A stretch of DNA of 64,000 nucleotides from Paenibacillus sp. yr247 (lineage in GTDB: Bacteria > Bacillota > Bacilli > Paenibacillales > NBRC-103111). Position numbers and translations under genes: made by a program. The notes beneath the pieces are model-generated. The model worked only from the letters and a program-made list of their open reading frames with translations, was not told the DNA's origin and ran no database searches. Below are positions 17,969 through 25,209 of this stretch, in pieces. Location: the NCBI RefSeq assembly GCF_900103825.1, contig NZ_FNIF01000009.1:1-64000 (forward strand), in the 5' to 3' direction. Within the stretch, counting starts at the first letter, position 1. Each line of letters starts with the position of its first letter.

Positions 17969-18345
17969 GTAAGAAACTAGAACATAACGGTTTATGGGAG
18001 TCTAGTCGGATGATGCTTCCTCAACATAAAGAATCTGCAATAAGAAACCATAAAAAGATACACAGAATTGAGCGACTAGTTCTGGACGAGCAAGAAGTAC
18101 ATCGTATCTCAGCCACGCTCAGCCGTTCACAAATGTATAAGAAAATAATTCAAGTAACAATATACGATGATTACACGCCACGGACATTAACTGGTATTGT
18201 GACAAGCAGCCAGCACAGTGAATTCCGATTGGACACTGTTGATCCGCTTAGTGGAGTAGCAGATTGGGAGTGGATCAGTTATAAAGATGTGTTGAGGGCT
18301 GAACTGAGCACAGTGTGGGCAGAAGAGGAAATGATCGAGCATTGA
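17965..18345 (+). CDS. YolD-like protein
   Basis: 126 aa; its ATG overlaps the uvrX stop. The N-terminal LWESSRMMLPQHKESA is the YolD signature, followed by a small beta-barrel-like domain (IQVTIYDDYTPRTLTGIVTS, then WEWISYKDVLRAEL). YolD-like proteins are found next to UmuC-like polymerases in Firmicutes and are thought to act as their accessory subunit, by analogy with UmuD; that role is presumed, not proven. Confidence 0.88.
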   Translation: MSKKLEHNGLWESSRMMLPQHKESAIRNHKKIHRIERLVLDEQEVHRISATLSRSQMYKKIIQVTIYDDYTPRTLTGIVTSSQHSEFRLDTVDPLSGVADWEWISYKDVLRAELSTVWAEEEMIEH

Positions 18346-18389
18346 AGGCAAGAAGGTTGTTAAAATGCTCATTATCACAACCACAATAA

Positions 18390-18467
18390 CGTTACTGTTA
18401 TCATGAGTGGATTCGTTTTAAAGATTTGATAAAGGTGGAGCTTAGTGAATGTGAATGGGTGGAATAA
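18390..18467 (+). pseudogene. Fragment of a second YolD-like gene
   Basis: The frame reads HEWIRFKDLIKVELSECEW and then TAA. This matches the end of the intact YolD-like protein (WEWISYKDVLRAELSTVW). Only the last ~25 codons remain, suggesting a tandem duplication that decayed or a recombination scar. The terminator immediately follows. Confidence 0.65.
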
Positions 18468-18506
18468 AGCAAAGGGAGTCCGATCTCGGCGCCCTTTGCT
18501 TTTAAT
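18466..18506 (+). terminator. Intrinsic terminator of the UvrX/YolD operon
   Basis: AAGCAAAGGG (18467-18476) pairs perfectly with CCCTTTGCTT (18492-18501), followed by TTTAAT on the plus strand. Confidence 0.85.
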
Positions 18507-18539
18507 ACGCTCCATGTGCTCAACGTCTTTTCCTTTCGG

Positions 18540-18584
18540 AATAAAAAAATAACTCTTCAGGTTTTTCTACACCTTAGGAGTTAT
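18540..18584 (-). terminator. Intrinsic terminator, minus strand
   Basis: ATAACTC...AGGT (from ~18548) pairs with ACCT...GAGTTAT (to ~18582) with two mismatches. On the minus strand it is followed by TTATTTTTTTATT. It lies ~40 bp after the end of the 18621 gene. Confidence 0.7.
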
Positions 18585-18620
18585 GATCAATTAAACGGCT
18601 CTTTTACGTAGCTGTAGTTG

Positions 18621-19832
18621 TTAAAATATTCCGAGAAATTTAGACCGTTTCTTATTAGTTAACTGTGCAGCAGCGATATAATGTCTCACATCGAAGGATA
18701 ACTCGGGGTTCTTTTCTGACAAATCTTGGAGTTGTTTAAGGAAATTGTCCCTTTCTCCCTTCGACTTTGCGGGATCAGTTGCCAATTCATAAAGTTCGAG
18801 TGCCCTATTCTTTATTCCCCTAATTTCTTCCTCACGTTTCTCTTGGCGTACGTCTCGAATAGATATCATAGCTTGTGTAAATAAGGTCTCGAACTCTCTA
18901 TATTCTGGTTTTGAGCTTATAACCTCTCGGATAAGGTTTTGCGCCCTTTCCCTTTCTTCTAGTGACTTATTGCCGTCTATGGCCGTATGAAATAAGTCCA
19001 GTACCTTGCTTCGAGTTTGTTGTATATCTCTTGATTTAACTTCTTCCTTAGCTAACCTAATAGAATCCGTCAAGGATTTTTGATACAAATCAATAATCGG
19101 CAGCTGTTCTGGATAATCTACTTTCAATTCAGCTAGCTTGGCTAGGAAACTCTCCTTTTCTTCTATTGATGTTGCTGTGGAGATTATTTCATCGGAGATC
19201 GTTTTAAGTTTCTTATATAGTCTCTCTGAAGCATCGTTAGCATCTTGTAATGCCTTGATATCGGGTAAAGCTAATGACTCGATTTTACGATTAACAAATC
19301 CGTAGAGTTCTGAACGTACAGCTTCAATTTCATCTTTTATTATTACTTCAATTTTAGCAAGAGCTTCGAAAAACTGGTCACCAGGCGGCACAGCAGTCTT
19401 TTCTGCAGGGGTAAAGCGGTTATGGTTATATAATAGCTGTTTTAGCTGAGGAAGCGTGTAATCGCCGCCCTCGCCTGTTAAGCCGTCGATCATCTTCATC
19501 TTAAACACCGAGATGTAGTTAAACTTATAAGTCACCTTACTTCCGGATTCCAAAACAAGCGGATTAAGGTATTCCATAAAGTCTTTCCGTTTATTGCGCA
19601 CATTATATTCTGGAACTTCAATAATATCAGCTGCTTGTTGTGTAGAATAAGTAGCATCCTTATCCATCAAAAGGATCCTATCTGTAAAAATGCGAACTAA
19701 CCAACCTCTCTTCTTGTATATTTCGTACAAGGATGAAGTTTCATCAAAGGCATCTATTATCAACTCTTTCATTTCGGCCATTTTTGCTTGATCATCTGGT
19801 GAATAGATTACATTTTCATGAGAGCTGCTCAT
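18621..19832 (-). CDS. HTH/coiled-coil DNA-binding protein, candidate Rep
   Basis: The ATG at 19832 is preferred because GGAAGGGG lies eight bases before it; GTG 19841 is also in frame. Near residue 60 a MerR-type helix-turn-helix is visible (YSTQQAADIIEVPEYNVRN), followed by a charged helical body of ~300 residues with coiled-coil segments (EVIIKDEIEAVRSEL, IRDVRQEKREEEIRGIKN). The ~300 bp directly upstream hold at least twelve GCGATTA/TAATCGC repeats. An HTH protein transcribed away from its own iteron array is the usual layout of a plasmid initiator or copy-control protein. No known Rep family was recognised; a partition or regulatory role is an alternative. Confidence 0.6.
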   Translation of the reverse strand: MSSSHENVIYSPDDQAKMAEMKELIIDAFDETSSLYEIYKKRGWLVRIFTDRILLMDKDATYSTQQAADIIEVPEYNVRNKRKDFMEYLNPLVLESGSKVTYKFNYISVFKMKMIDGLTGEGGDYTLPQLKQLLYNHNRFTPAEKTAVPPGDQFFEALAKIEVIIKDEIEAVRSELYGFVNRKIESLALPDIKALQDANDASERLYKKLKTISDEIISTATSIEEKESFLAKLAELKVDYPEQLPIIDLYQKSLTDSIRLAKEEVKSRDIQQTRSKVLDLFHTAIDGNKSLEERERAQNLIREVISSKPEYREFETLFTQAMISIRDVRQEKREEEIRGIKNRALELYELATDPAKSKGERDNFLKQLQDLSEKNPELSFDVRHYIAAAQLTNKKRSKFLGIF

Positions 19833-19918
19833 ATAATGCACCCCTTCCTCGTATAAATCGATATACTTGCTTTATTTTAAAGGGTTTTACCTACTAAAAT
19901 CAATCCGATTACCACCGA

Positions 19919-20202
19919 TAATCGCAAGTTATCGCTATATTTTAAGTGCAATTTATAGAAATGTAAAGGAATTAAGATATATTAATGTAGATTGATATAG
20001 ATTCAACGCGATTAGTTGCGATTAATAGAGATTAAAAACATACCGATAAACAGCGATTAATCCATCTAATCGCTTTATTTTTCTGTAATTTTAGACTTAT
20101 CGCGGCTAATCGGGAGCGATAAAAAGCGATTAGTGTGTAAAATTTCACGGATTACCACTAATCGCTCCTAATCGGTGCCTATCAAAGGTGATTTAGCGAT
20201 TC
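19919..20202. repeat. Iteron array, candidate replication origin
   Basis: The 7-mer GCGATTA or its complement, with one-base variants, occurs at 19919, 19929, 20008, 20018, 20053, 20067, 20097, 20107, 20116, 20126, 20159, 20169 and 20196, in both orientations. Several are exactly ten bp apart (20008/20018, 20097/20107, 20116/20126, 20159/20169), i.e. one helical turn. The flanks are very AT-rich. This is what an initiator-bound origin or a self-regulated promoter looks like. Confidence 0.75.
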
Positions 20203-20835
20203 TTGCATATATTATGGCCTTAAGTCTGCTTTAAATAGAGAATAAATAGATGAGTGTGTTTGAATCTAATATTGTACAGCACAAATAGCCGGTCGGTTCG
20301 TCAACCTTCACAGCCAGGGTCATAATCCTCACAATTCACTTTTAAAGGGTTAATATGTAGAATACCTGTGCGCGCGCATATTCGTAGACCCTTCCGACCA
20401 AGCCCGTTTCCGACCTCTTATAGGGTCTGGCTGCTTGTGCACCTCCGCTTCTCCCGGGTTTACAACTGAATCAGAGGTTTGCCATTAGCTTCAATTTGGT
20501 TGCCGATCTTTCAGTCCTTAATTCTAGTATTCCCGATTTAGTAGTGTTATATACCATTTTGATAGGGGACCATGGGTACTACTGTCCGGAAATAGTAAAG
20601 TTTTAGACTGAAGCAGCCTCTGTAAACACCAACTTCGGCGACCGACTCGACCAACTGAAAGTCCTAGACTGCCTTTTGTGTTTTTAACAGTCAGTCTAAT
20701 TGCCGACTCAATAATAAAAAAGCCACGTTAGATCAACAATTCTGTCTAGTACTTTATTTTCACTGAACCACCACTACGTGTGTTTATTTCTTTTAAGCCA
20801 TATTTAGGGCTGGAACATGTTATGGAATTGAAGCG
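20203..20835. other. Non-coding part of the maintenance region
   Basis: No gene was found on either strand. It contains a CG-alternating patch (GTGCGCGCGCATA near 20370) and several GACTGA/GTCTAA-like short repeats around 20600-20710, none clean enough to name. It lies between the iteron array and the end of the tubZ transcript and may be part of the origin. Confidence 0.4.
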
Positions 20836-20876
20836 ATTCGATTCAGTTACTGATTCAGTTATTGATTCAGTGCATT
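20836..20876. repeat. Tandem 12-bp repeats downstream of tubZ
   Basis: GATTCAGTTACT, GATTCAGTTATT and GATTCAGTGCAT follow one another from ~20841. GATTCA is the same core seen in the repeats upstream of tubR (TTGAATC/GATTCAA), so both may be bound by TubR. Confidence 0.6.
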
Positions 20877-20885
20877 TCAAAATAA

Positions 20886-20916
20886 AAATCCCCCTATCTC
20901 TGATTGATAAGGGGGG
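20886..20916 (-). terminator. Intrinsic terminator of tubRZ
   Basis: CCCCCTATC (20891-20899) pairs with GATAAGGGGG (~20906-20915). On the minus strand ATTTTTATT follows. It lies just after the tubZ stop. Confidence 0.85.
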
Positions 20917-20929
20917 AGTGGAGGAGTTC

Positions 20930-22219
20930 CTATTTAAGTATAGAAAATGGATCTAAATCATCATTTTTAATTTGCTTAGTGCTGGCAACTTCAGAAGCGG
21001 CCGCGAATGGATCGTCTGAAATTGAACCCGTCTGCTCAGATTGCTTCTTTCTCGTAAATCCACTAAGAGCTGAGAGTGCGCTGTCTTCTTGACCTAAGAA
21101 GTCCTCGGCTTTTTCTTGGGCTTCTTTTGCCTTTGTGACCAGCTGATTCACTCTGTTTGGAAACCCTAGACCTGCAACGATTGTGTAGATGGAGAGATCC
21201 TCACCTTTAGGATCTTCATAAGCGGCAACCGGTTTTTCTGTAGCCATTGGGGATAGGCCTTCAATGGTAGTCTCAATCGAATTAATAAAGGACATAGAGA
21301 AAATACGTTTGGCTGTACCAGGATGGGCTACCATACTTACAGCAACTCTAGCCGCTTTACCTAAGTTATATCCATCGGACAAAGTCCCTCGTTCGATGGA
21401 TCTTTTGAAGTCAGGTAAGAATGTCGCTTGATTTGCAGTATCAATTGCATTGGATGCAAATTCTAACTTACCGATCGAGATAAGACCAGGAGTTTTCAAC
21501 GTATTCAGCAGCTCTGAGCTATCAAAATGATAACCGGCGATGGGGTTAAAGCTCGCGGTTACTACGTTGATTTCATGGAGTGCAGTCGCTATGTACTTGT
21601 TGCTGTAATCAAGATATTCGGAAATGCTGGCTTGTGGCTGCTCTTTAATAAAGTCATTATAGAGTTTTTGGTTGTCGACTGCGAGGATGCAGCCTAGATT
21701 ATTCATGGCTTTAGCGAGCATTTGAAGTCTATCCAGAGCATTCTCAATAACGGTAGTGCCCTCGTTATCTCTTGGAAGAGTAATCATGAGACCACAACGA
21801 TCTTTAAATCCATTTGCATAAAGCATTCTTATTGCTTCAAGGATACTTCCCGTACCAGTGCCACCGCCAAGTCCACCAGTGACCCAAACGAAATCTCGAT
21901 CGGCAAAATGTTCTATTGCTTCTCTCTGGATAATGTCTCTATGCTGCTTGAACGCAGCTTCACCAATCGCGATATCTCGGCCGGCACCTTTTTCAAATCC
22001 AGATAGCTGCATCTTACGGACGTTGCTATGCTCTTTAAATTTACGCATATCTACTTCATTGGTATTGATCAAAAGAGCCGTGTACGGATTGTGGCTATTC
22101 GTAATCTGAGTTCGAATTGTGGCGCATTCATAAGCGATTGAACAACCACCCATTCCTAAACCCAAAAACCCAAATTTCAAGCTAAGACTTAAATCATTTC
22201 GTAACAATACGTTTCTCAT
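20930..22219 (-). CDS. tubZ: TubZ-type tubulin/FtsZ-like GTPase
   Basis: 429 aa. The N-terminal FGFLGLGMGGCSIAYECA is the first nucleotide-contacting loop, and GGLGGGTGTGS at ~115-125 is the tubulin/FtsZ signature loop. The rest is diverged from FtsZ. The C-terminal ~60 residues are charged and flexible, as in plasmid TubZ proteins (the tail binds TubR on DNA). TubZ filaments treadmill and carry the plasmid's TubR-tubC complex. The gene is 20 bp downstream of a winged-helix gene (TubR) and downstream of repeat-rich DNA, which is the standard tubC-tubR-tubZ order. ATG 22219 has AAGGTAGGTG upstream. In pXO1-type plasmids the homologue (RepX) is also needed for replication. Confidence 0.9.
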   Translation of the reverse strand: MRNVLLRNDLSLSLKFGFLGLGMGGCSIAYECATIRTQITNSHNPYTALLINTNEVDMRKFKEHSNVRKMQLSGFEKGAGRDIAIGEAAFKQHRDIIQREAIEHFADRDFVWVTGGLGGGTGTGSILEAIRMLYANGFKDRCGLMITLPRDNEGTTVIENALDRLQMLAKAMNNLGCILAVDNQKLYNDFIKEQPQASISEYLDYSNKYIATALHEINVVTASFNPIAGYHFDSSELLNTLKTPGLISIGKLEFASNAIDTANQATFLPDFKRSIERGTLSDGYNLGKAARVAVSMVAHPGTAKRIFSMSFINSIETTIEGLSPMATEKPVAAYEDPKGEDLSIYTIVAGLGFPNRVNQLVTKAKEAQEKAEDFLGQEDSALSALSGFTRKKQSEQTGSISDDPFAAASEVASTKQIKNDDLDPFSILK

Positions 22220-22239
22220 TTGACACCTACCTTTTGATT

Positions 22240-22566
22240 TTATACTTGCCTGTGACTTTGAATATGGAGAATAAGATCTTCTCCTAGTTTAGATAATGTG
22301 TAAAGCCGGGCTCGACCAAACTCTGAAACATCGACGAGTCCTGCCCCTTCTAATCTGGCTGCCATTTCGTCGAGCATATGTCTAGATCCAAGAAGCTTTT
22401 TATCAGTCTGGGTTTGCTGCTGGTAAGTTTCATTAACAAGCTCGCCAAGTAATTCTTTGTTCAAGGAACGATTTTCCTTCTTTAAAATTGCAAGAGCCCA
22501 TTTACCGTGTCCGAGACGGTCAGAAAGAATGGATAGGATCTGCTCTCTCGATAAAATACGTTCCAC
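22240..22566 (-). CDS. tubR: TubR-like winged-helix DNA-binding protein
   Basis: 108 aa, helical N-terminal part (REQILSILSDRLGHGKWALA), then a winged-helix region (LLGSRHMLDEMAARLEGAGL, VDVSEFGRARLYTLSKLGED). Size and position match TubR, the centromere-binding adaptor of type III (TubZ) partition systems. The start is unclear: the GTG at 22566 lies inside its own G-rich ribosome binding site (AGGGGGTGG), so initiation at the ATT four codons in is possible. The repeats directly upstream (22584-22838) are the likely binding sites, which also implies autoregulation. Confidence 0.75.
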   Translation of the reverse strand: MERILSREQILSILSDRLGHGKWALAILKKENRSLNKELLGELVNETYQQQTQTDKKLLGSRHMLDEMAARLEGAGLVDVSEFGRARLYTLSKLGEDLILHIQSHRQV

Positions 22567-22583
22567 CCCCTGTCCATTGTATG

Positions 22584-22838
22584 GATTCGATTCGATTCAA
22601 CTATTGCATCAATACTCAAATCATACTCTATTGGATAATAATTCCGCAAGTACTTTTTAAGAGAGTTATATGTTAATGAGCCCGACGATAAGTTATTAGA
22701 GCAAGATAGAGTAATGATGTAATTAAACAGAGAGTTGAAAGACTCAACAGCTATTGATGCAATACCATAATCTTATTGATTCAATGAACTAGGATTATTG
22801 AATCAATTATTGAATCGATTAGAATCGATTCAATAATT
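22584..22838. repeat. tubC-like centromere repeats
   Basis: A GATTCGATTCGATTCAA cluster lies at 22584-22600, TTGATTCAAT at 22776-22785, and TTGAATCAATTATTGAATCG from 22798. The last leads into a perfect palindrome with 16-bp arms (22805-22820 and 22823-22838; core ATTGAATCGATT). Repeats upstream of tubR that share one core are the expected TubR-binding centromere. Gene-free sequence continues to 23010. Confidence 0.7.
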
Positions 22839-23010
22839 ATGAAATGACCTATATGATCAAACGGCTTACTGTTAGGCTCTTCACTCATGGTCACACGACC
22901 AAAAAACCCATACTATTGAACGTATGGGGGGAGGTGATTAGATGTGTCCACTCTAGAACCTCTCAAGCGGATTTTTTCCTGATAAATGTGTTGGACGAAT
23001 TCACCCTCTG

Positions 23011-23095
23011 GTTAGTGTCCTTGTCATCGTGATATGAACGAATTATTACGAATTATTTCCAACTAATCTAGATTAATCGCTAATGATGAAATACA
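23011..23095. repeat. Long direct repeat, copy 1
   Basis: This copy shares GTTAGTGTCCTT, a diverged middle, and an identical 32-bp core (23051-23082, containing CTAATCTAGATTAATCGCTA) with copy 2 at 24668-24741. Both end in GAAATAC. The core includes an ATTAATCGC iteron-like element. The two copies bracket the genes at 23235-24357 and the 35-aa gene. Confidence 0.8.
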
Positions 23096-23234
23096 TAACA
23101 AAGCAGCGGTGAGCCTGCCGGAATTACATCTTCTACGCGTTCAGATGCGGCAATGTCTCGACTTCCAGGAATACCACTACTGAGCTATGGATCACGGTTT
23201 AAAAAAGATTAAACTGGTCAAAGTGATGAAACAG
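23096..23234. other. Short gene-free spacer
   Basis: Nothing recognisable; it separates direct-repeat copy 1 from the end of the 23235 gene. Confidence 0.4.
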
Positions 23235-23840
23235 TTAGTCAAAATCATGTGAGTAGAAGCGATCTATAAGCGCATTGATAAGCATTTTCTGATTTCCCTT
23301 ACGCAGCTGAGCAACAAAATCCACAAAAAGAATAGAAATCAATTCGGTAAGGGACATTTCAAACTCATGGAATTCGGATGCCGCATCATTTAGAAAAACA
23401 TCTCCCCTCTGGGCTGCATCCCGGCGCAAGTGGATATCGTAAGTGAGCCATCTCTTTCGAACTAGGGAATACTCGCCCGCTTCAGTGCGTTTCATTCGGG
23501 GGAAGTAGATTTTACGCTTACCAAGAAGGTTTTTGACGACGTCCTCCTGAGTAATGCTATTTGCATCGATCTTGACATCGGTCATATTTTCACGAACCGT
23601 AAATAAAAAGTCATCATACAGTATGTGTATCAAATGGTCGATCGTCAGATCGGCAAACGCGCCTTTTGTAATTTTGTTCAAATCGCTGATGAAGACCTCG
23701 GCTCGATCAAGATCTATTTTTTCCGCTCGTACTTCAATTCTTACGAATCGCTTACCACGGGAAAACAGGTCTCCCAAGGTTAAGCCGCTAAGTTTGCGTA
23801 ATCTTTCAGATACCCCGTCACCGACCTTCTCGATACGCAT
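23235..23840 (-). CDS. Hypothetical protein of maintenance region
   Basis: 201 aa from ATG 23840, chosen because GGGGAGG lies nine bases before it (an ATG at 23849 is in frame). No domain was recognised. The sequence is mixed alpha/beta with a basic middle (GKRKIYFPRMKRTEAGEYSL) and a helical end. It overlaps the end of the upstream RHH-like gene by 23 bp, so the two form an operon. Being next to tubRZ, and bracketed by long direct repeats, it is probably a plasmid maintenance or mobilisation accessory protein (inference). Confidence 0.55.
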   Translation of the reverse strand: MRIEKVGDGVSERLRKLSGLTLGDLFSRGKRFVRIEVRAEKIDLDRAEVFISDLNKITKGAFADLTIDHLIHILYDDFLFTVRENMTDVKIDANSITQEDVVKNLLGKRKIYFPRMKRTEAGEYSLVRKRWLTYDIHLRRDAAQRGDVFLNDAASEFHEFEMSLTELISILFVDFVAQLRKGNQKMLINALIDRFYSHDFD

Positions 23841-24357
23841 CGCTATCAACCTCCCCTCTGTAAATGTAGTTCATAATAAGTCGATATGCGGTTTTCCGTA
23901 TAGATAAATTCATCTTCCTCGCGAGCTCCTCAATCAATTCAAAATCTCTTAACAGAGGTTCTGCATGCATATATTGTCCGGTATCACTGTAAACGAGTGG
24001 AGGGAATCTTTCCGGAAAGATGCTGTATTGCTCTAATGCCTTTTTTAGAACATTGGTATTTGAGATTGTTTCGTATTTTCTAGAAGGATCCTTATTTTCA
24101 ATTCGGAGTTCCTTGGCAAGTTTTCGCAGTTCCTCACGTTGATCCGGCGTTACCGGGAATTTTATATCTTTTTTCTTATCAGACCGTTCCCTCCGAGTAC
24201 GTTGTTGATGTGAAGTGAATTCTACTTTAAGTGGTGTCGTAACTACCTGCTTTGATTCTGTTATATTTTGATTGCCAAGTTGCTTGTTCAAATCCGATGT
24301 TGGCATCTTTTTTACAGGATCAGATGGTCGTAATATAGCGTTTAGACTTGTGTTCAA
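23818..24357 (-). CDS. Basic protein with possible RHH-like segment
   Basis: 179 aa from a TTG start at 24357 with GGGAGGGAATAGGA upstream. The N-terminal ~60 residues are disordered and basic (HQQRTRRERSDKKK). The central part, IKFPVTPDQREELRKLAKEL then NTNVLKKALEQY, resembles a ribbon-helix-helix protein with an extended helix. RHH proteins commonly act as relaxosome or partition accessories. The C-terminal part is helical (LIEELARKMNLSIRKTAYRL). It is coupled to the 23235 gene. Confidence 0.5.
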   Translation of the reverse strand: MNTSLNAILRPSDPVKKMPTSDLNKQLGNQNITESKQVVTTPLKVEFTSHQQRTRRERSDKKKDIKFPVTPDQREELRKLAKELRIENKDPSRKYETISNTNVLKKALEQYSIFPERFPPLVYSDTGQYMHAEPLLRDFELIEELARKMNLSIRKTAYRLIMNYIYRGEVDSDAYREGR

Positions 24358-24560
24358 TCCTATTCCCTCCCGTCATTTTTGATTTAAAGGTCTACTATGT
24401 CATCGGTCATAATTCCACAATTCCATTATTCCATCTTTAGGACAAGTATATGGAGAGGGGTGGGATAATAGAACAACAACACCCCTAACCTTATGTTTAA
24501 TATCTGATAAAAAGGTCAATTATGAATAATAACAACATCAAATACTGGGAGGTGTCTCTA

Positions 24561-24668
24561 TTGGCATCGAATGAGATATCAAAAGAGCAAGCCATGAAAC
24601 TAGCTGCCGCAATGTTGAAAAGTTCTGCAAGGATAGGGGCTCCAAAAGTAGCATCGTCGAAGAAATAG
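24561..24668 (+). CDS. 35-aa small protein
   Basis: A TTG start at 24561 lies eight bases after GGGAGG; TAG ends the frame at 24668. The product is Ala/Lys/Ser-rich and helical (EISKEQAMKLAAAMLKSSAR). Direct-repeat copy 2 begins at its stop codon. The good ribosome binding site supports it; function unknown. Confidence 0.45.
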   Translation: MASNEISKEQAMKLAAAMLKSSARIGAPKVASSKK

Positions 24669-24741
24669 TTAGTGTCCTTTTTTCGTGATGTGATCGAATT
24701 ATTTCCAACTAATCTAGATTAATCGCTAGTGAGAAATACTA
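24668..24741. repeat. Long direct repeat, copy 2
   Basis: It shares a 32-bp identical core at 24697-24728 with copy 1 (23051-23082), plus similar flanks on both sides (GTTAGTGTCC at the left, GAAATAC at the right). See copy 1. Confidence 0.8.
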
Positions 24742-24772
24742 ATAATTAAGTGGTGGATATATGTCACGACCA

Positions 24773-24839
24773 TAGAAGTAATGAGTTTTAGTCGTGTCAT
24801 GATATCGATTAGGGCATTGGTTATAGTCGTGACAATGAT
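24773..24839. repeat. GTCGTGACA-type repeats, operator or oriT candidate
   Basis: GTCACGAC at 24773-24780 (inverted), TAGTCGTGTCATGAT at 24789-24803 and TAGTCGTGACAATGAT at 24824-24839 (direct). This cluster sits in the ~850-bp gap between the divergent maintenance and transfer gene blocks, a usual place for oriT or a regulator site. The rest of 24358-25084 holds no gene apart from the 35-aa frame. Confidence 0.5.
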
Positions 24840-25084
24840 CAGTCAAAATGCCTGTATTTGTGCTGATTCTGAGTTTCGCTTAACTATTTTGTATGACGGG
24901 TTTAAATGTTGGAATAATCTTTCTGTATCCGACCCCTGGAACTCCCGAGAAGTTATATAGGTTGACCCCTCCAAATACCCCTACGCTTTTGTTGTCGTAT
25001 GTGATCCCGATTCATCGATCTAAACGAAGGTGTTAGCTGGAAATTGGTACAGGGGTCTTTTTGATCGTTTTACTCTTTTTCGGA

Positions 25085-25181
25085 TTCATTTTTCATTCAC
25101 CTTGATGTATAATCTGATGTGTTCAGATACGTAAGCGGAAGACGCAACGGTATGCCTGTTTAGGCATCGTTGCGTTTTTTA
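25085..25181 (+). promoter_or_regulatory. Promoter and leader terminator of the transfer block
   Basis: TATAAT at 25108-25113 with a weak TTCATT at 25085-25090 (17-bp spacing). The leader carries AAGCGGAAGACGC (25133-25145). From 25142 an intrinsic terminator forms: ACGCAACG pairs with CGTTGCGT, and ATGCC with GGCAT inside, followed by a long T-run (25176-25181 and more). It lies before the first gene of the block, so it is an attenuator-type leader, not a gene end. Confidence 0.75.
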
Positions 25182-25209
25182 TTTTTTAAAGAGAGGTGAA
25201 TCGAGAGGC

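Noticed and set aside
19919-20202. CRISPR-like array
   Set aside because: The repeats are 7-mers in both orientations without uniform spacers; they are iterons. No CRISPR array was seen elsewhere.
22844-23032. 62-aa plus-strand frame upstream of tubR
   Set aside because: Lies in repeat-rich partition DNA and lacks a convincing ribosome binding site or recognisable content.
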